From Caryophanales bacterium UBA2450 (GTDB lineage Bacteria; Bacillota_I; Bacilli_A; RFN20; CAG-826), in assembly GCA_002342545.1 (NCBI GenBank), contig DDQE01000024.1, forward strand, positions 1 through 15,346: a stretch of DNA of 15,346 nt. The letters are read 5' to 3'. Below are positions 1 to 7,069 of the stretch, one piece after another. The notes below the pieces were generated by a model. That model was given only the letters and a program-made list of their open reading frames with translations. It was not told the DNA's origin and did not search any database. The number at the start of each line of letters is the position of its first letter. The first letter of the stretch is position 1. A program made the position numbers and the translations under genes.

Positions 1-11
1 ACATGCCTGTC

Positions 12-46
12 AAACAGAAAAGCGGGCCATTTATTTCTAGCCCGCT
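12..46 (-). terminator. Rho-independent terminator of the guanine deaminase gene
   Basis: Read on the minus strand, AGCGGGC and GCCCGCT (plus positions 40-46 and 21-27) form a perfect 7-bp GC-rich stem around a 12-nt loop, followed by TTTTCTGTTT. It starts 8 nt beyond the TAA stop of the deaminase gene. The plus-strand reading has no T-run after the hairpin, so it acts on the minus-strand unit. Confidence 0.85.
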
Positions 47-54
47 ATCTTAGA

Positions 55-510
55 TTAATAAATTGTATGGTTGAGTCTAGTATATTCGCCATAAAGTTTT
101 AAACAGGCTTTTCTATCTAACTCAATAACTAGTTTTTCTCTTTCTCCAGGTTTTTGCATCTCATAGAATTTAGCATCTCTAAACCCAATTTCTTCTGTAT
201 CAATTATGTTACAACCATAGAATACTTTCTCGATGTTAGCCCATAAAATTGCGGACATACACATCGGGCATGGTTCACCAGTTGTATATAATTCACATCC
301 ACTTAAGTCATATGTTCCAAGTTTCTTACAGGCTTTGTGAATTGCCATCATTTCGCCGTGACAAGTAGGATCATTATTCTTTAAAACTTGATTATGTCCC
401 TTGCCGACAACTACTCCATCTTTCACTATAACCGCACCAAAAGGACCGCCGTGACCAGCTCTAATTCCTTTTCTTGCTTCATTAATCGCCATTCTCATGT
501 ACTTATTCAT
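55..510 (-). CDS. guaD: Guanine deaminase-like (CDA-fold) nucleobase deaminase
   Basis: A 151-aa cytosolic zinc deaminase, most likely converting guanine to xanthine in purine salvage. It has the guanine deaminase layout: GGPFGAVIVKDG at 21-32, a first metal motif NDPTCHGE at 46-53 with ligand H51 and catalytic E53, and EPCPMC at 79-84 giving ligands C81 and C84. The segment DTEEIGFRDAKFYE and the C-terminal EYTRLNHTIY resemble the B. subtilis enzyme, which is about 156 aa. The usual HAE is HGE here; I believe HGE also occurs in other Firmicutes relatives, so it need not mean loss of activity. GAGGT (519-523) precedes the ATG at good spacing. The gene follows the glycosyltransferase by 18 nt and is probably cotranscribed with it. 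A different purine or nucleoside substrate is possible. The tRNA deaminase TadA elsewhere in the window is a clear paralogue. Confidence 0.8.
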   Translation of the reverse strand: MNKYMRMAINEARKGIRAGHGGPFGAVIVKDGVVVGKGHNQVLKNNDPTCHGEMMAIHKACKKLGTYDLSGCELYTTGEPCPMCMSAILWANIEKVFYGCNIIDTEEIGFRDAKFYEMQKPGEREKLVIELDRKACLKLYGEYTRLNHTIY

Positions 511-528
511 TTTTTAATACCTCATTAA

Positions 529-1578
529 CTATTTTATATTCTTCATATTCTTTTTTGTAATCCATTTATCAAAAACTCTAAAATAATAATCTTTCCATGT
601 CTTCTTTAATATATCTTTATTATAAAAACTAGATATAAATTTAGAGTTCTCGACACATTCATTATAGTAGGTTATATCATTTTTTAGTTTATTAAGTTCA
701 TTATTGAATTCTTCAACTGATTTTCCATGACAATATCTTTGAAATAGAATCGGTTTATATAAATCTAGATCACGAACCAAAAAAGGTTTATAAACATTGC
801 ATGCTTCTAGGATTGTCATTGGGAATAATTCAATGAATGAAGGCATAAACAAAACATCACAAATATTAAAAATTTCATTCATGTATTCTCTGTCGATAAT
901 GGATAAATGAATCATATTTTGAGGTAAGTTTTCCAATAATTTCTTATATTTTTTATATCCATCAGTAATTTTGCCAAAGCTAAATCCACCCGCCCAAATG
1001 AAAGTCATGTCAGGGTTTTGTCTAGCGACTTCTACAAAATCATCAAATCCTTTTCTAGTTTGAATCTGTCCGCAGCCAAGAACTATAAATCTATCTACTG
1101 GAACACCGTATTTTTGTTTTAATTTATTAATTTCATCTTTTTGCAAAGGTTTAAATTTTTCATGATCAACAAAATTAGGTATATAGGTTATTTTTTCTTT
1201 TGGAATTTTTATCTTTTCTAACTCTGAAATAAAAGATGGATTAACAACAATAATTTCATCTGCTTTTCTATATGTTTTTTCAACATATCTATTAAAAACT
1301 TTATTAATTAGTTTAGGCAATTTAAGGCTCCCGTCATTTTTAGAGGGAACAAAGTGAACATACATGATATTTAAATGTTTTTTGTTCATTCGTATACGAT
1401 ATTTAGGATCAACTGTATGGATATGGTAGATGTCAAATTTAGATGACTTAGAGTTAATTTCAACTTCAAAATCATCTTTCATTTCTTGGATAAGAGTTAC
1501 TTGTTCTCTAAAAGCACTAGCAACCCCTTGTCCTTTAACAGTTTCAGCACTACTAAGCATGTTAATACGTAATTTCAT
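529..1578 (-). CDS. GT-B glycosyltransferase (GT4-like), possibly glycolipid synthesis
   Basis: A 349-aa retaining-type glycosyltransferase with two Rossmann-like halves and no signal peptide. The N-terminal half opens with INMLSSAETVKGQGVASA (5-22), where the glycine-rich loop follows the first strand. The C-terminal half has GCGQIQTRKG at 168-177, the usual donor-phosphate loop, and the E(x7)E nucleotide-sugar motif from E250 to E258 in IELFPMTILEA. The opening and the FDIYHIHTVDP segment (48-58) remind me of Firmicutes enzymes that add the second sugar to diacylglycerol glycolipids (LafB/CpoA type). From memory alone, that makes a membrane glycolipid or lipoteichoic-acid anchor role plausible but not proven. 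The Shine-Dalgarno is weak (GAAGTG, plus 1581-1586). The gene is first in a unit with the guanine deaminase and is divergent from tldD. The stop is TAG. Confidence 0.72.
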   Translation of the reverse strand: MKLRINMLSSAETVKGQGVASAFREQVTLIQEMKDDFEVEINSKSSKFDIYHIHTVDPKYRIRMNKKHLNIMYVHFVPSKNDGSLKLPKLINKVFNRYVEKTYRKADEIIVVNPSFISELEKIKIPKEKITYIPNFVDHEKFKPLQKDEINKLKQKYGVPVDRFIVLGCGQIQTRKGFDDFVEVARQNPDMTFIWAGGFSFGKITDGYKKYKKLLENLPQNMIHLSIIDREYMNEIFNICDVLFMPSFIELFPMTILEACNVYKPFLVRDLDLYKPILFQRYCHGKSVEEFNNELNKLKNDITYYNECVENSKFISSFYNKDILKKTWKDYYFRVFDKWITKKNMKNIK

Positions 1579-1635
1579 ATCACTTCTATTTTAATAGAAC
1601 ACGACGTGAATAAAAATCTTTATTTTAATGATATT

Positions 1636-1664
1636 AATATCTTAAAATATATATACTTTGTAAA
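1636..1664 (-). promoter_or_regulatory. Candidate promoter of the glycosyltransferase-deaminase unit
   Basis: On the minus strand TTTACA (plus 1659-1664) is separated by 17 bp from GATATT (plus 1636-1641), placing transcription start near 1629 and giving a leader of about 50 nt. The -10 lies in a perfect 12-bp palindrome, GATATTAATATC (1630-1641), in the middle of the divergent intergenic region. The -35 overlaps the tldD ribosome binding site. The -10 is weak (4 of 6) and the region is very AT-rich. I could not place a convincing tldD promoter here. Confidence 0.35.
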
Positions 1665-1675
1665 GGAGGCTAGTC

Positions 1676-3076
1676 ATGTTAAGTAAAAAATTAGCTATAG
1701 AAGTTCTTAACAAAATGTTAGAAACTGGCGCTGACTACTCTGAAATATTCTTTGAAGATAGTATTGGAACAGGTATTACCATTGAAAACGGTAAGGTTTC
1801 TACTTCTTCAACAGGAATTACTTCTGGAGTTGGCTTAAGAATATTAAAAGAAAATAGATGCGTATATGGTTATACAAGCGATTTAACCAAAAAAGGACTT
1901 ATGTCTTTAGCGGATTCATTAAATAAATCCTTTAATGGAGAGAGAATCCTAACAGTAGACCACTTAGATTTAATTAAAGCACCTAATAGAAATCCAATTA
2001 AAAAGAGTTATAAAACCTTAACTCAAGAAGAAAAAATCGCTTTAATTAGAGAAGGCACTAACGCAATAGAAGAATTAAAAGATCCTAGAATCGTAAGATA
2101 TATAGGTAGTTTTGGAAGCAATTATCGCTTTGTTGCTGTCTATAATTCAAAAGGCAAATGGTTTAAAAAAGAAACTGAGTTTGCTAGACTCGCTTACTCA
2201 GTAGTAGTCGCAGACGAAACTGGTATGGAAACGGGATTTGAAGGACCAGGTTGCCAAGATGATATTTCATATTTTAGAAATAAAGTTAAACCAAGAGAAT
2301 CAGCACTTAAAGCTGTTGATACAGCATTATTAATGCTTTCTGCTAAAGAATGCCCAAGCGGAAAAATGCCAGTTGTTATTGGAAACGGTTGGGGTGGAGT
2401 TCTTTTCCATGAAGCATGTGGACACCCACTTGAAGCAAGTGCTGTTTCTAGAGGATTAAGTTGTTTTGCAGGAAAAGAAGGAGAAATGATTGCTTCTCCA
2501 ATCGTTACCGCAGTCGATGATTCCACTATTCCTAATGCTTGGGGATCAATTGATATCGATGATGAAGGTAATTTAGGAACAAAACGTGTCTTAATTAAAG
2601 ATGGAAAATTGGTTAACTTCATGATTGATGACTTTAATGGTAGAAGAATGGGCAAAGAAGGTAACGGATCTTGTCGTAGACAAAACTATAAATATTGCCC
2701 AACAAGTAGAATGAGTAACACGTATATTGATAACGGAAAATCAAATCCAGAAGATATTATTAAAGCTACTAAATTAGGTTTATACGCAGTTTCGTTTAAT
2801 GGAGGATCTGTTGATCCAACCACAGGCGAATTTAATTTTGGATGTTCTGAAGCTTATATCATTAGAGATGGAAAAATCGCTGAACCAGTAAAAGGAGCAA
2901 CTTTAATTGGAAAAGGCGAAGATATCCTTAAAAAGATTGATATGGTAGGAAACGATTTAGCCTTGGCTCAAGGTATGTGCGGGGCCGCAAGTGGAAGTAT
3001 TCGCACAAATGTTGGACAACCTACTATTCGTGTTAGCGAAATTTTAGTTGGCGGAAGAGGAGGAGAATTAAAATAA
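1676..3076 (+). CDS. tldD: TldD metallopeptidase subunit
   Basis: The 466-aa catalytic subunit of the TldD/TldE zinc peptidase, a cytosolic heterodimer that degrades unfolded peptides and in some bacteria matures peptide natural products. The family zinc motif HEACGH (HExxxH) is at 245-250 within GWGGVLFHEACGHPLEAS. A downstream Cys, C435 in AQGMCGAASGS, matches the position of the additional zinc ligand known in TldD. The N-terminal segment IENGKVSTSSTGITSGVGLRIL (36-57) and the C-terminal GQPTIRVSEILVGGRGG are typical. Length is normal for the family. The start is set by AAAGGAGG at 1662-1669, six bases upstream of the ATG. The stop overlaps the tldE start by one base (TAATG), so the two subunits are translationally coupled. 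I see no peptide precursor gene nearby, which favours a general proteolytic role. Confidence 0.95.
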   Translation: MLSKKLAIEVLNKMLETGADYSEIFFEDSIGTGITIENGKVSTSSTGITSGVGLRILKENRCVYGYTSDLTKKGLMSLADSLNKSFNGERILTVDHLDLIKAPNRNPIKKSYKTLTQEEKIALIREGTNAIEELKDPRIVRYIGSFGSNYRFVAVYNSKGKWFKKETEFARLAYSVVVADETGMETGFEGPGCQDDISYFRNKVKPRESALKAVDTALLMLSAKECPSGKMPVVIGNGWGGVLFHEACGHPLEASAVSRGLSCFAGKEGEMIASPIVTAVDDSTIPNAWGSIDIDDEGNLGTKRVLIKDGKLVNFMIDDFNGRRMGKEGNGSCRRQNYKYCPTSRMSNTYIDNGKSNPEDIIKATKLGLYAVSFNGGSVDPTTGEFNFGCSEAYIIRDGKIAEPVKGATLIGKGEDILKKIDMVGNDLALAQGMCGAASGSIRTNVGQPTIRVSEILVGGRGGELK

Positions 3077-4398
3077 TGAAATTCGATAGATTTTTTGAAC
3101 TAGCTAAAAAAGCTGGAATTGAAGAAGCTGAATTTACATTCTCATCAACTAGTTCTTTATCATTCTCCTTGTTCCATGGAGAAATAGATTCATATTCAAA
3201 TAATAAGTCTTATAGCTTTTATGCACGTGGAATTTATAAAGGAAAAATGGGTTCTATTGCTAGCGATGTATACAATAACAAAATGGCAGAGTATTTTGTT
3301 GAACAAATCATTGCCAACGCCTCAGTTGTAGAAAATGATGATCCTGTATTTATCTTTAAAGGAAGCAAAAAATACAGAAAAATTAATACTTTTAATCGTC
3401 AATTAGGCAATATTCCTGTAGAAAAGAAAATTGAAATTGCAAAACAAATTGAAAAAGAGTTAAAAAACGCTGACCCAAGAATTGTTGAAGTGGCAACAGT
3501 TGCTTATGACGAGACAAGTAACTCTACCACTATCATAAATACTCACGGATTGAAACTTTCTCAAAAATCAAATTTCTTTGCGTATTATGGTTCTGCAGTA
3601 GCTAAAGAAAAAGAACAAACAAAGACTGGATTTGAGCTATATTTTGGAAATGATTTTGAAAAATTTGTCCCAACTGATTTAGTGAAGGCTATTGCTAAAG
3701 AAACAGTTTCTCAATTAGGTGGATTTCCTTGCGAATCGTCAACCTACAAAGCAGTTTTAGCGCCATCTGTTGTTTCTTCATTGATGTCCGCTTATATTTC
3801 AAGCGCAATTGCAGAAGATGTGCAAAAGAATTCATCTTTATTTATTGGAAAATTAGGTCAAAAAGTAGCTTCTAAAAAGGTTACAGTCGAGGATTTGCCA
3901 ATTAATAAAACTGTTTTTGCAAAATCGTTCGATGATGAAGGCGTCGCTACTTCTAATAGAGCAATTATCAAAAATGGAGTCTTGCAAACCTATCTGTATA
4001 ACTTAACAACTGCTGCTAAAGATGGTGTTGAATCTACAGGTAATGGTGTTACCTCAGGTAGTAAAGTCTATACAGCACCAACATATTTAAAAATGAAACC
4101 TGGAAAGAAATCTCAGGAAGAACTATTCAAAGAAATTGGTAATGGTGTTTATATTACCGATGTTTCAGGTTTACACGCTGGATTAAACTCAAGAACAGGT
4201 AATTTCTCGCTTCAATCAACAGGATTCTTAATTAAAGACGGAAAAATTGATCATCCACTCGATATCATTACAGTATCCGGTAACTTAGTTAAACTATTTA
4301 ACTCAGTGTCCTATGTAGGTAATGACAGTAAAGAGTTTATGAGCGGCACTAATTGTCCTTCTGTCATCGTTTCTAAATTAGTTGTTTCTGGAAAGTAA
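3076..4398 (+). CDS. tldE: TldE/PmbA, partner subunit of the TldD peptidase
   Basis: A 440-aa homologue of TldD that lacks the HExxxH motif, as expected for TldE/PmbA, the non-catalytic partner that forms the substrate tunnel in the heterodimer. Recognisable features are the N-terminal FHGEIDSYSNNKSYSFYARGIYKGKMGS (33-60), an internal FDDEGVATSNRAIIKNG segment, and the C-terminal GTNCPSVIVSKLVVSGK, all typical of PmbA-type proteins. Its ATG uses the last A of the tldD TAA stop, and an AGAGGAGGAG run inside the tldD 3' end serves as ribosome binding site. Length matches the family (about 430-450 aa). A strong terminator follows, so tldD-tldE forms a complete two-gene operon. Confidence 0.93.
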   Translation: MKFDRFFELAKKAGIEEAEFTFSSTSSLSFSLFHGEIDSYSNNKSYSFYARGIYKGKMGSIASDVYNNKMAEYFVEQIIANASVVENDDPVFIFKGSKKYRKINTFNRQLGNIPVEKKIEIAKQIEKELKNADPRIVEVATVAYDETSNSTTIINTHGLKLSQKSNFFAYYGSAVAKEKEQTKTGFELYFGNDFEKFVPTDLVKAIAKETVSQLGGFPCESSTYKAVLAPSVVSSLMSAYISSAIAEDVQKNSSLFIGKLGQKVASKKVTVEDLPINKTVFAKSFDDEGVATSNRAIIKNGVLQTYLYNLTTAAKDGVESTGNGVTSGSKVYTAPTYLKMKPGKKSQEELFKEIGNGVYITDVSGLHAGLNSRTGNFSLQSTGFLIKDGKIDHPLDIITVSGNLVKLFNSVSYVGNDSKEFMSGTNCPSVIVSKLVVSGK

Positions 4399-4406
4399 AA
4401 AACAAT

Positions 4407-4448
4407 AAGTTGGTAGCTAAACAAAAAAAGTTTGTTATCAACTTTTTT
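4407..4448 (+). terminator. Rho-independent terminator of tldD-tldE
   Basis: The arms 4407-4422 and 4430-4444 pair almost fully: AAGTTGGTAGC with GTTATCAACTT (two G-U pairs), one bulged T, then AAAC with GTTT, closed by a loop of seven A. A T6 run (4443-4448) follows. The downstream arm also contains the -35 region of the next promoter. Confidence 0.88.
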
Positions 4449-4460
4449 AATGCTTATAAT
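4432..4460 (+). promoter_or_regulatory. mgtE promoter, predicted near-leaderless
   Basis: TTGTTA (4432-4437) and a perfect TATAAT (4455-4460) are separated by 17 bp. Transcription would start around 4465-4468, only about 4-7 nt before the mgtE ATG at 4472. The -35 lies in the 3' arm of the tldE terminator hairpin. The tRNA-Ala promoter in this window has the same geometry (TTGTCA-17-TATAAT), which supports the call. Confidence 0.6.
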
Positions 4461-4471
4461 TTTGATTAGGT

Positions 4472-5905
4472 ATGGAAGAAATCGAAATTGAAGAGTTAAA
4501 AGAGCAGCTATTAACTGCAGTAGAAAAGCGCGATCGACAAAAAGTCATCGAAATTTTTGATACTGTTCCAAACATTGATATTGCAGAAGCCGTTGAAGAT
4601 GTTGATGATGTCAAAACTCTTTTATATATCTTCAAAGTCGTAAATAACGAATACGCTGCTGAGTTTTTCGCAGAATTATCATCTGACCAACAAGAATTAA
4701 TTATTAATGCTTTCTCAGATAAAGAACTCGTTGATCTTATTAATGAGTCCTACGCTGACGATATTACCGATGCTATTCAACAATTACCAGCTAACATTGT
4801 TAACAGGGTTTTAAAAGTTTGCCCTAAAGAAATGCGAAACGATGTTAATAAACTTTTAAACTATAAAGAAGATACTGCTGGCAGTGTCATGACTACCGAA
4901 TATATCGAAATGAAAGAAGATGTCACTGTAAAAGATGCCATCAAGTTCATTAGAGAAAAAGGTAAAGATGCTGAAACTGTTTATACAATCTTTGTCAGAG
5001 ACAATAAAAGAACACTTACTGGAACAGTAGACTTAGATGATTTAATCTTCGCAAAAGAAGATGAAAACTTATCAGACATTATGAATAGAGACTTTGTCTC
5101 CTGTAATGTTAATGACGACCAAGAAGATGTTGCTAAAATGTTCAAACGTTATGATTTAACCGCTATGGCAGTTACTAATGATGAAAACAAAATCGTTGGT
5201 ATTATCACCATCGATGACGTTGTTGACATTATGGAAGAAGAAACCAGTGAAGATATTGCTCGTATGGCAGCTATCTCTGATATGTCTGATCCATATTTAA
5301 AGACACCTGTATATAAACTTGTTTTGAAATGTGTTCCTTGGATTATTGCTTTAATGATATTACAAGTCTTCTCAACCTTAATTCTTTCTGGATTTGAAGC
5401 GGAGATTAGTAAATTTGCTATCTTAGCGGTATTCACCCCACTTATTATGGATGCTGGAGGAAACTCTGGTGGACAAACCACTACCATGATAGTTAGGTCA
5501 TTATCTCTTGATGAATTTGATAAAAAAGACTACTGGAAAGTAGCCTGGAAAGAATTACGTGTTGCTGCTTTAATTGGCGGCATCGTTGCTGTTTTTGCTT
5601 TTGGATGGCTAATGTTTGAGATGAGTGTTGGTATTGTTGACACTTCTTCTATACAGTTATCTGATAAAATCGGTTTAATCCATGGAGAACTTCTAATTGC
5701 GACTTTAGTAGCATCAACATTATTTGTCACAATGATTATCTCTAGAATGGTTGGTTGTTCACTTCCATTCTTAGCTAAATTAGTAAAATTAGACCCAGCA
5801 GTGGTCTGTGGGCCTTTTACTACAACTATTGTTGATATCGTATCTTTAATTACTTATTTCTTAATTTGGACACAAATATTAAATCCACTATTCTTTAATA
5901 TCTAA
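4472..5905 (+). CDS. mgtE: MgtE magnesium channel/transporter
   Basis: A 477-aa Mg2+ channel of the inner membrane. The order is standard. An acidic helical MgtE_N domain covers roughly 1-130. Two CBS domains cover about 135-255 (SVMTTEYIEMKEDVTVKDAI, then MNRDFVSCNVNDDQEDVAKMF) and act as the intracellular Mg2+ sensor. A connecting helix with SDMSDPYLKTPVYKL leads to five membrane segments from about residue 285. The pore signatures GGNSGGQ (329-335) and DPAVVCGPFTTTIVD (441-455) are present, including D455, the family's central acidic pore residue. There is no usable Shine-Dalgarno: the only AGG is one base from the ATG, while a promoter lies directly upstream. There is no space for a magnesium riboswitch; the leader is too short, so control is probably through CBS gating of the protein. 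Its stop codon directly abuts that of the convergent M50-like gene. Confidence 0.95.
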   Translation: MEEIEIEELKEQLLTAVEKRDRQKVIEIFDTVPNIDIAEAVEDVDDVKTLLYIFKVVNNEYAAEFFAELSSDQQELIINAFSDKELVDLINESYADDITDAIQQLPANIVNRVLKVCPKEMRNDVNKLLNYKEDTAGSVMTTEYIEMKEDVTVKDAIKFIREKGKDAETVYTIFVRDNKRTLTGTVDLDDLIFAKEDENLSDIMNRDFVSCNVNDDQEDVAKMFKRYDLTAMAVTNDENKIVGIITIDDVVDIMEEETSEDIARMAAISDMSDPYLKTPVYKLVLKCVPWIIALMILQVFSTLILSGFEAEISKFAILAVFTPLIMDAGGNSGGQTTTMIVRSLSLDEFDKKDYWKVAWKELRVAALIGGIVAVFAFGWLMFEMSVGIVDTSSIQLSDKIGLIHGELLIATLVASTLFVTMIISRMVGCSLPFLAKLVKLDPAVVCGPFTTTIVDIVSLITYFLIWTQILNPLFFNI

Positions 5906-7063
5906 TTATTCGTAAAGTTTATAAATATCAAGTTCCCATTTAGGGTGTGCTTGGCACACCTTTTCTAATGCTTCATTAAATAACACTAGTTCAGGATGTT
6001 TACGGCTAGGAATTGTGTTTTTATATGCTTTAGCAACTTTTGATAAAGCTAAAGCGCACTCACTTCGTGATTTATCAAATAAACCCGCCATTAAGATATA
6101 TGTTCTAATTCCAATTAAAGTGTGATCGCTAGAAATATCTCTTTTTTGAGATAAAGATATCTCATTATTATAATATTCACTCATTTCTTCAAATGGGGTA
6201 GTCATAATCTTAATGTATATTTTTTGTTCGTTAACTTCTAAGAATGGTTTACTTGTTAATTCTTCAGGTTTCGCTAATATTTCTTCAATTAATTTAGAAG
6301 CTTCATCATATTTCTTTTCATCAATAAAAGTCGCTACACTTAATAATTTCCCTTCAGCGCGATTAAGATTAACTTGTTTAACTGGTTTATCGACTTTTTT
6401 ATCATCGCTAACAGCGGTAGAACCATTATGATCATTACTCGCGGCTAATAAATCGTTATAGCCTTGATAATCTTTGCTTTTTAATAAAGAGAAAAGTTGA
6501 TATCCATTAGTGGATACGTCACTTTTAATTGGAATAATATCATAGATAAATAAAATTAAAGAGATAATCCCAACGGTTAAGAAAGAATATGCGACATCCC
6601 CGTCAAATTTAGATCCAGTTTTATTAAAATAAAAGAAACAAATTAACGCTCCTACAAACCAAGATAAATTAAAGAAAGGACCATATAACAAATAAGGAAG
6701 AGGATTTGGTTTCTCTTTCTTCGCATAATTAGGAACAATTAATGTTTCTCCAGTTAATCCATTAAATCTTCTAAAGCCAAACTTATGTTTACCGTTATCA
6801 ACATAAATAGTGAAATATAAGATAGTAAACTTAACAATCTTATATCCACCAGCTTTTGCTCCTAAGGCGTGGCCAAATTCAAATAATATCGCGCTTAATA
6901 TAATTCCTACAACAATACAGCCAATGATATATAAGGCATATTGCCACACAGCAGTCATTGCCGAATTTTGGAAATGCCTTTGAAGAACAGTAAAACCATA
7001 CACCACCGCAAATGCGAAGATGAGTAGGTACATGATAATTCCAAAAATGCTCTCTTTTTTCAT
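5906..7063 (-). CDS. M50-like membrane protein with degenerate active site, TPR-like tail
   Basis: A 385-aa membrane protein built like a site-2 protease (M50) followed by a cytosolic helical domain. Predicted membrane segments are about 6-27, 41-60, 129-147 and 157-179. The zinc motif region reads ILFEFGHALGAKAGGY. The first His of HExxH is Phe (F61), with E62 and H65 kept. The supporting YGPFFN (127-132, GPxxN type) is present. In the second motif, DIIPIKSDVSTNGYQL, the usual Asp of the DG pair is Asn (N186); D182 is close by. F61 is TTT, two changes from a His codon, so one base error cannot explain it. I infer a pseudoprotease or scaffold, though a different metal site is possible. Residues about 210-230 form a polar linker and 235-385 are helical and TPR-like. 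It is last in the P-ATPase operon, six nt after the dehydrogenase stop, with no Shine-Dalgarno. Confidence 0.7.
   Translation of the reverse strand: MKKESIFGIIMYLLIFAFAVVYGFTVLQRHFQNSAMTAVWQYALYIIGCIVVGIILSAILFEFGHALGAKAGGYKIVKFTILYFTIYVDNGKHKFGFRRFNGLTGETLIVPNYAKKEKPNPLPYLLYGPFFNLSWFVGALICFFYFNKTGSKFDGDVAYSFLTVGIISLILFIYDIIPIKSDVSTNGYQLFSLLKSKDYQGYNDLLAASNDHNGSTAVSDDKKVDKPVKQVNLNRAEGKLLSVATFIDEKKYDEASKLIEEILAKPEELTSKPFLEVNEQKIYIKIMTTPFEEMSEYYNNEISLSQKRDISSDHTLIGIRTYILMAGLFDKSRSECALALSKVAKAYKNTIPSRKHPELVLFNEALEKVCQAHPKWELDIYKLYE
5944..5966 (+). terminator. Terminator of mgtE embedded in the convergent M50-like gene
   Basis: GGTGTGC (5944-5950), loop TTG, GCACACC (5954-5960), then TTTTCT. The 7-bp perfect stem is GC-rich against an AT-rich background and begins 38 nt after the mgtE stop. 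On the other strand the same bases encode VCQAHPK near the C-terminus of the M50-like protein. No terminator for the minus-strand operon is evident at this junction. Confidence 0.6.
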
Positions 7064-7069
7064 AATTTG

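Noticed and set aside
1652..1657. TATACT as the tldD -10 element
   Set aside because: Transcription would start inside the Shine-Dalgarno sequence, which the gene clearly uses.
4399..4471. Magnesium riboswitch (M-box) before mgtE
   Set aside because: The spacer is only 73 bp and is filled by the tldE terminator and the mgtE promoter.
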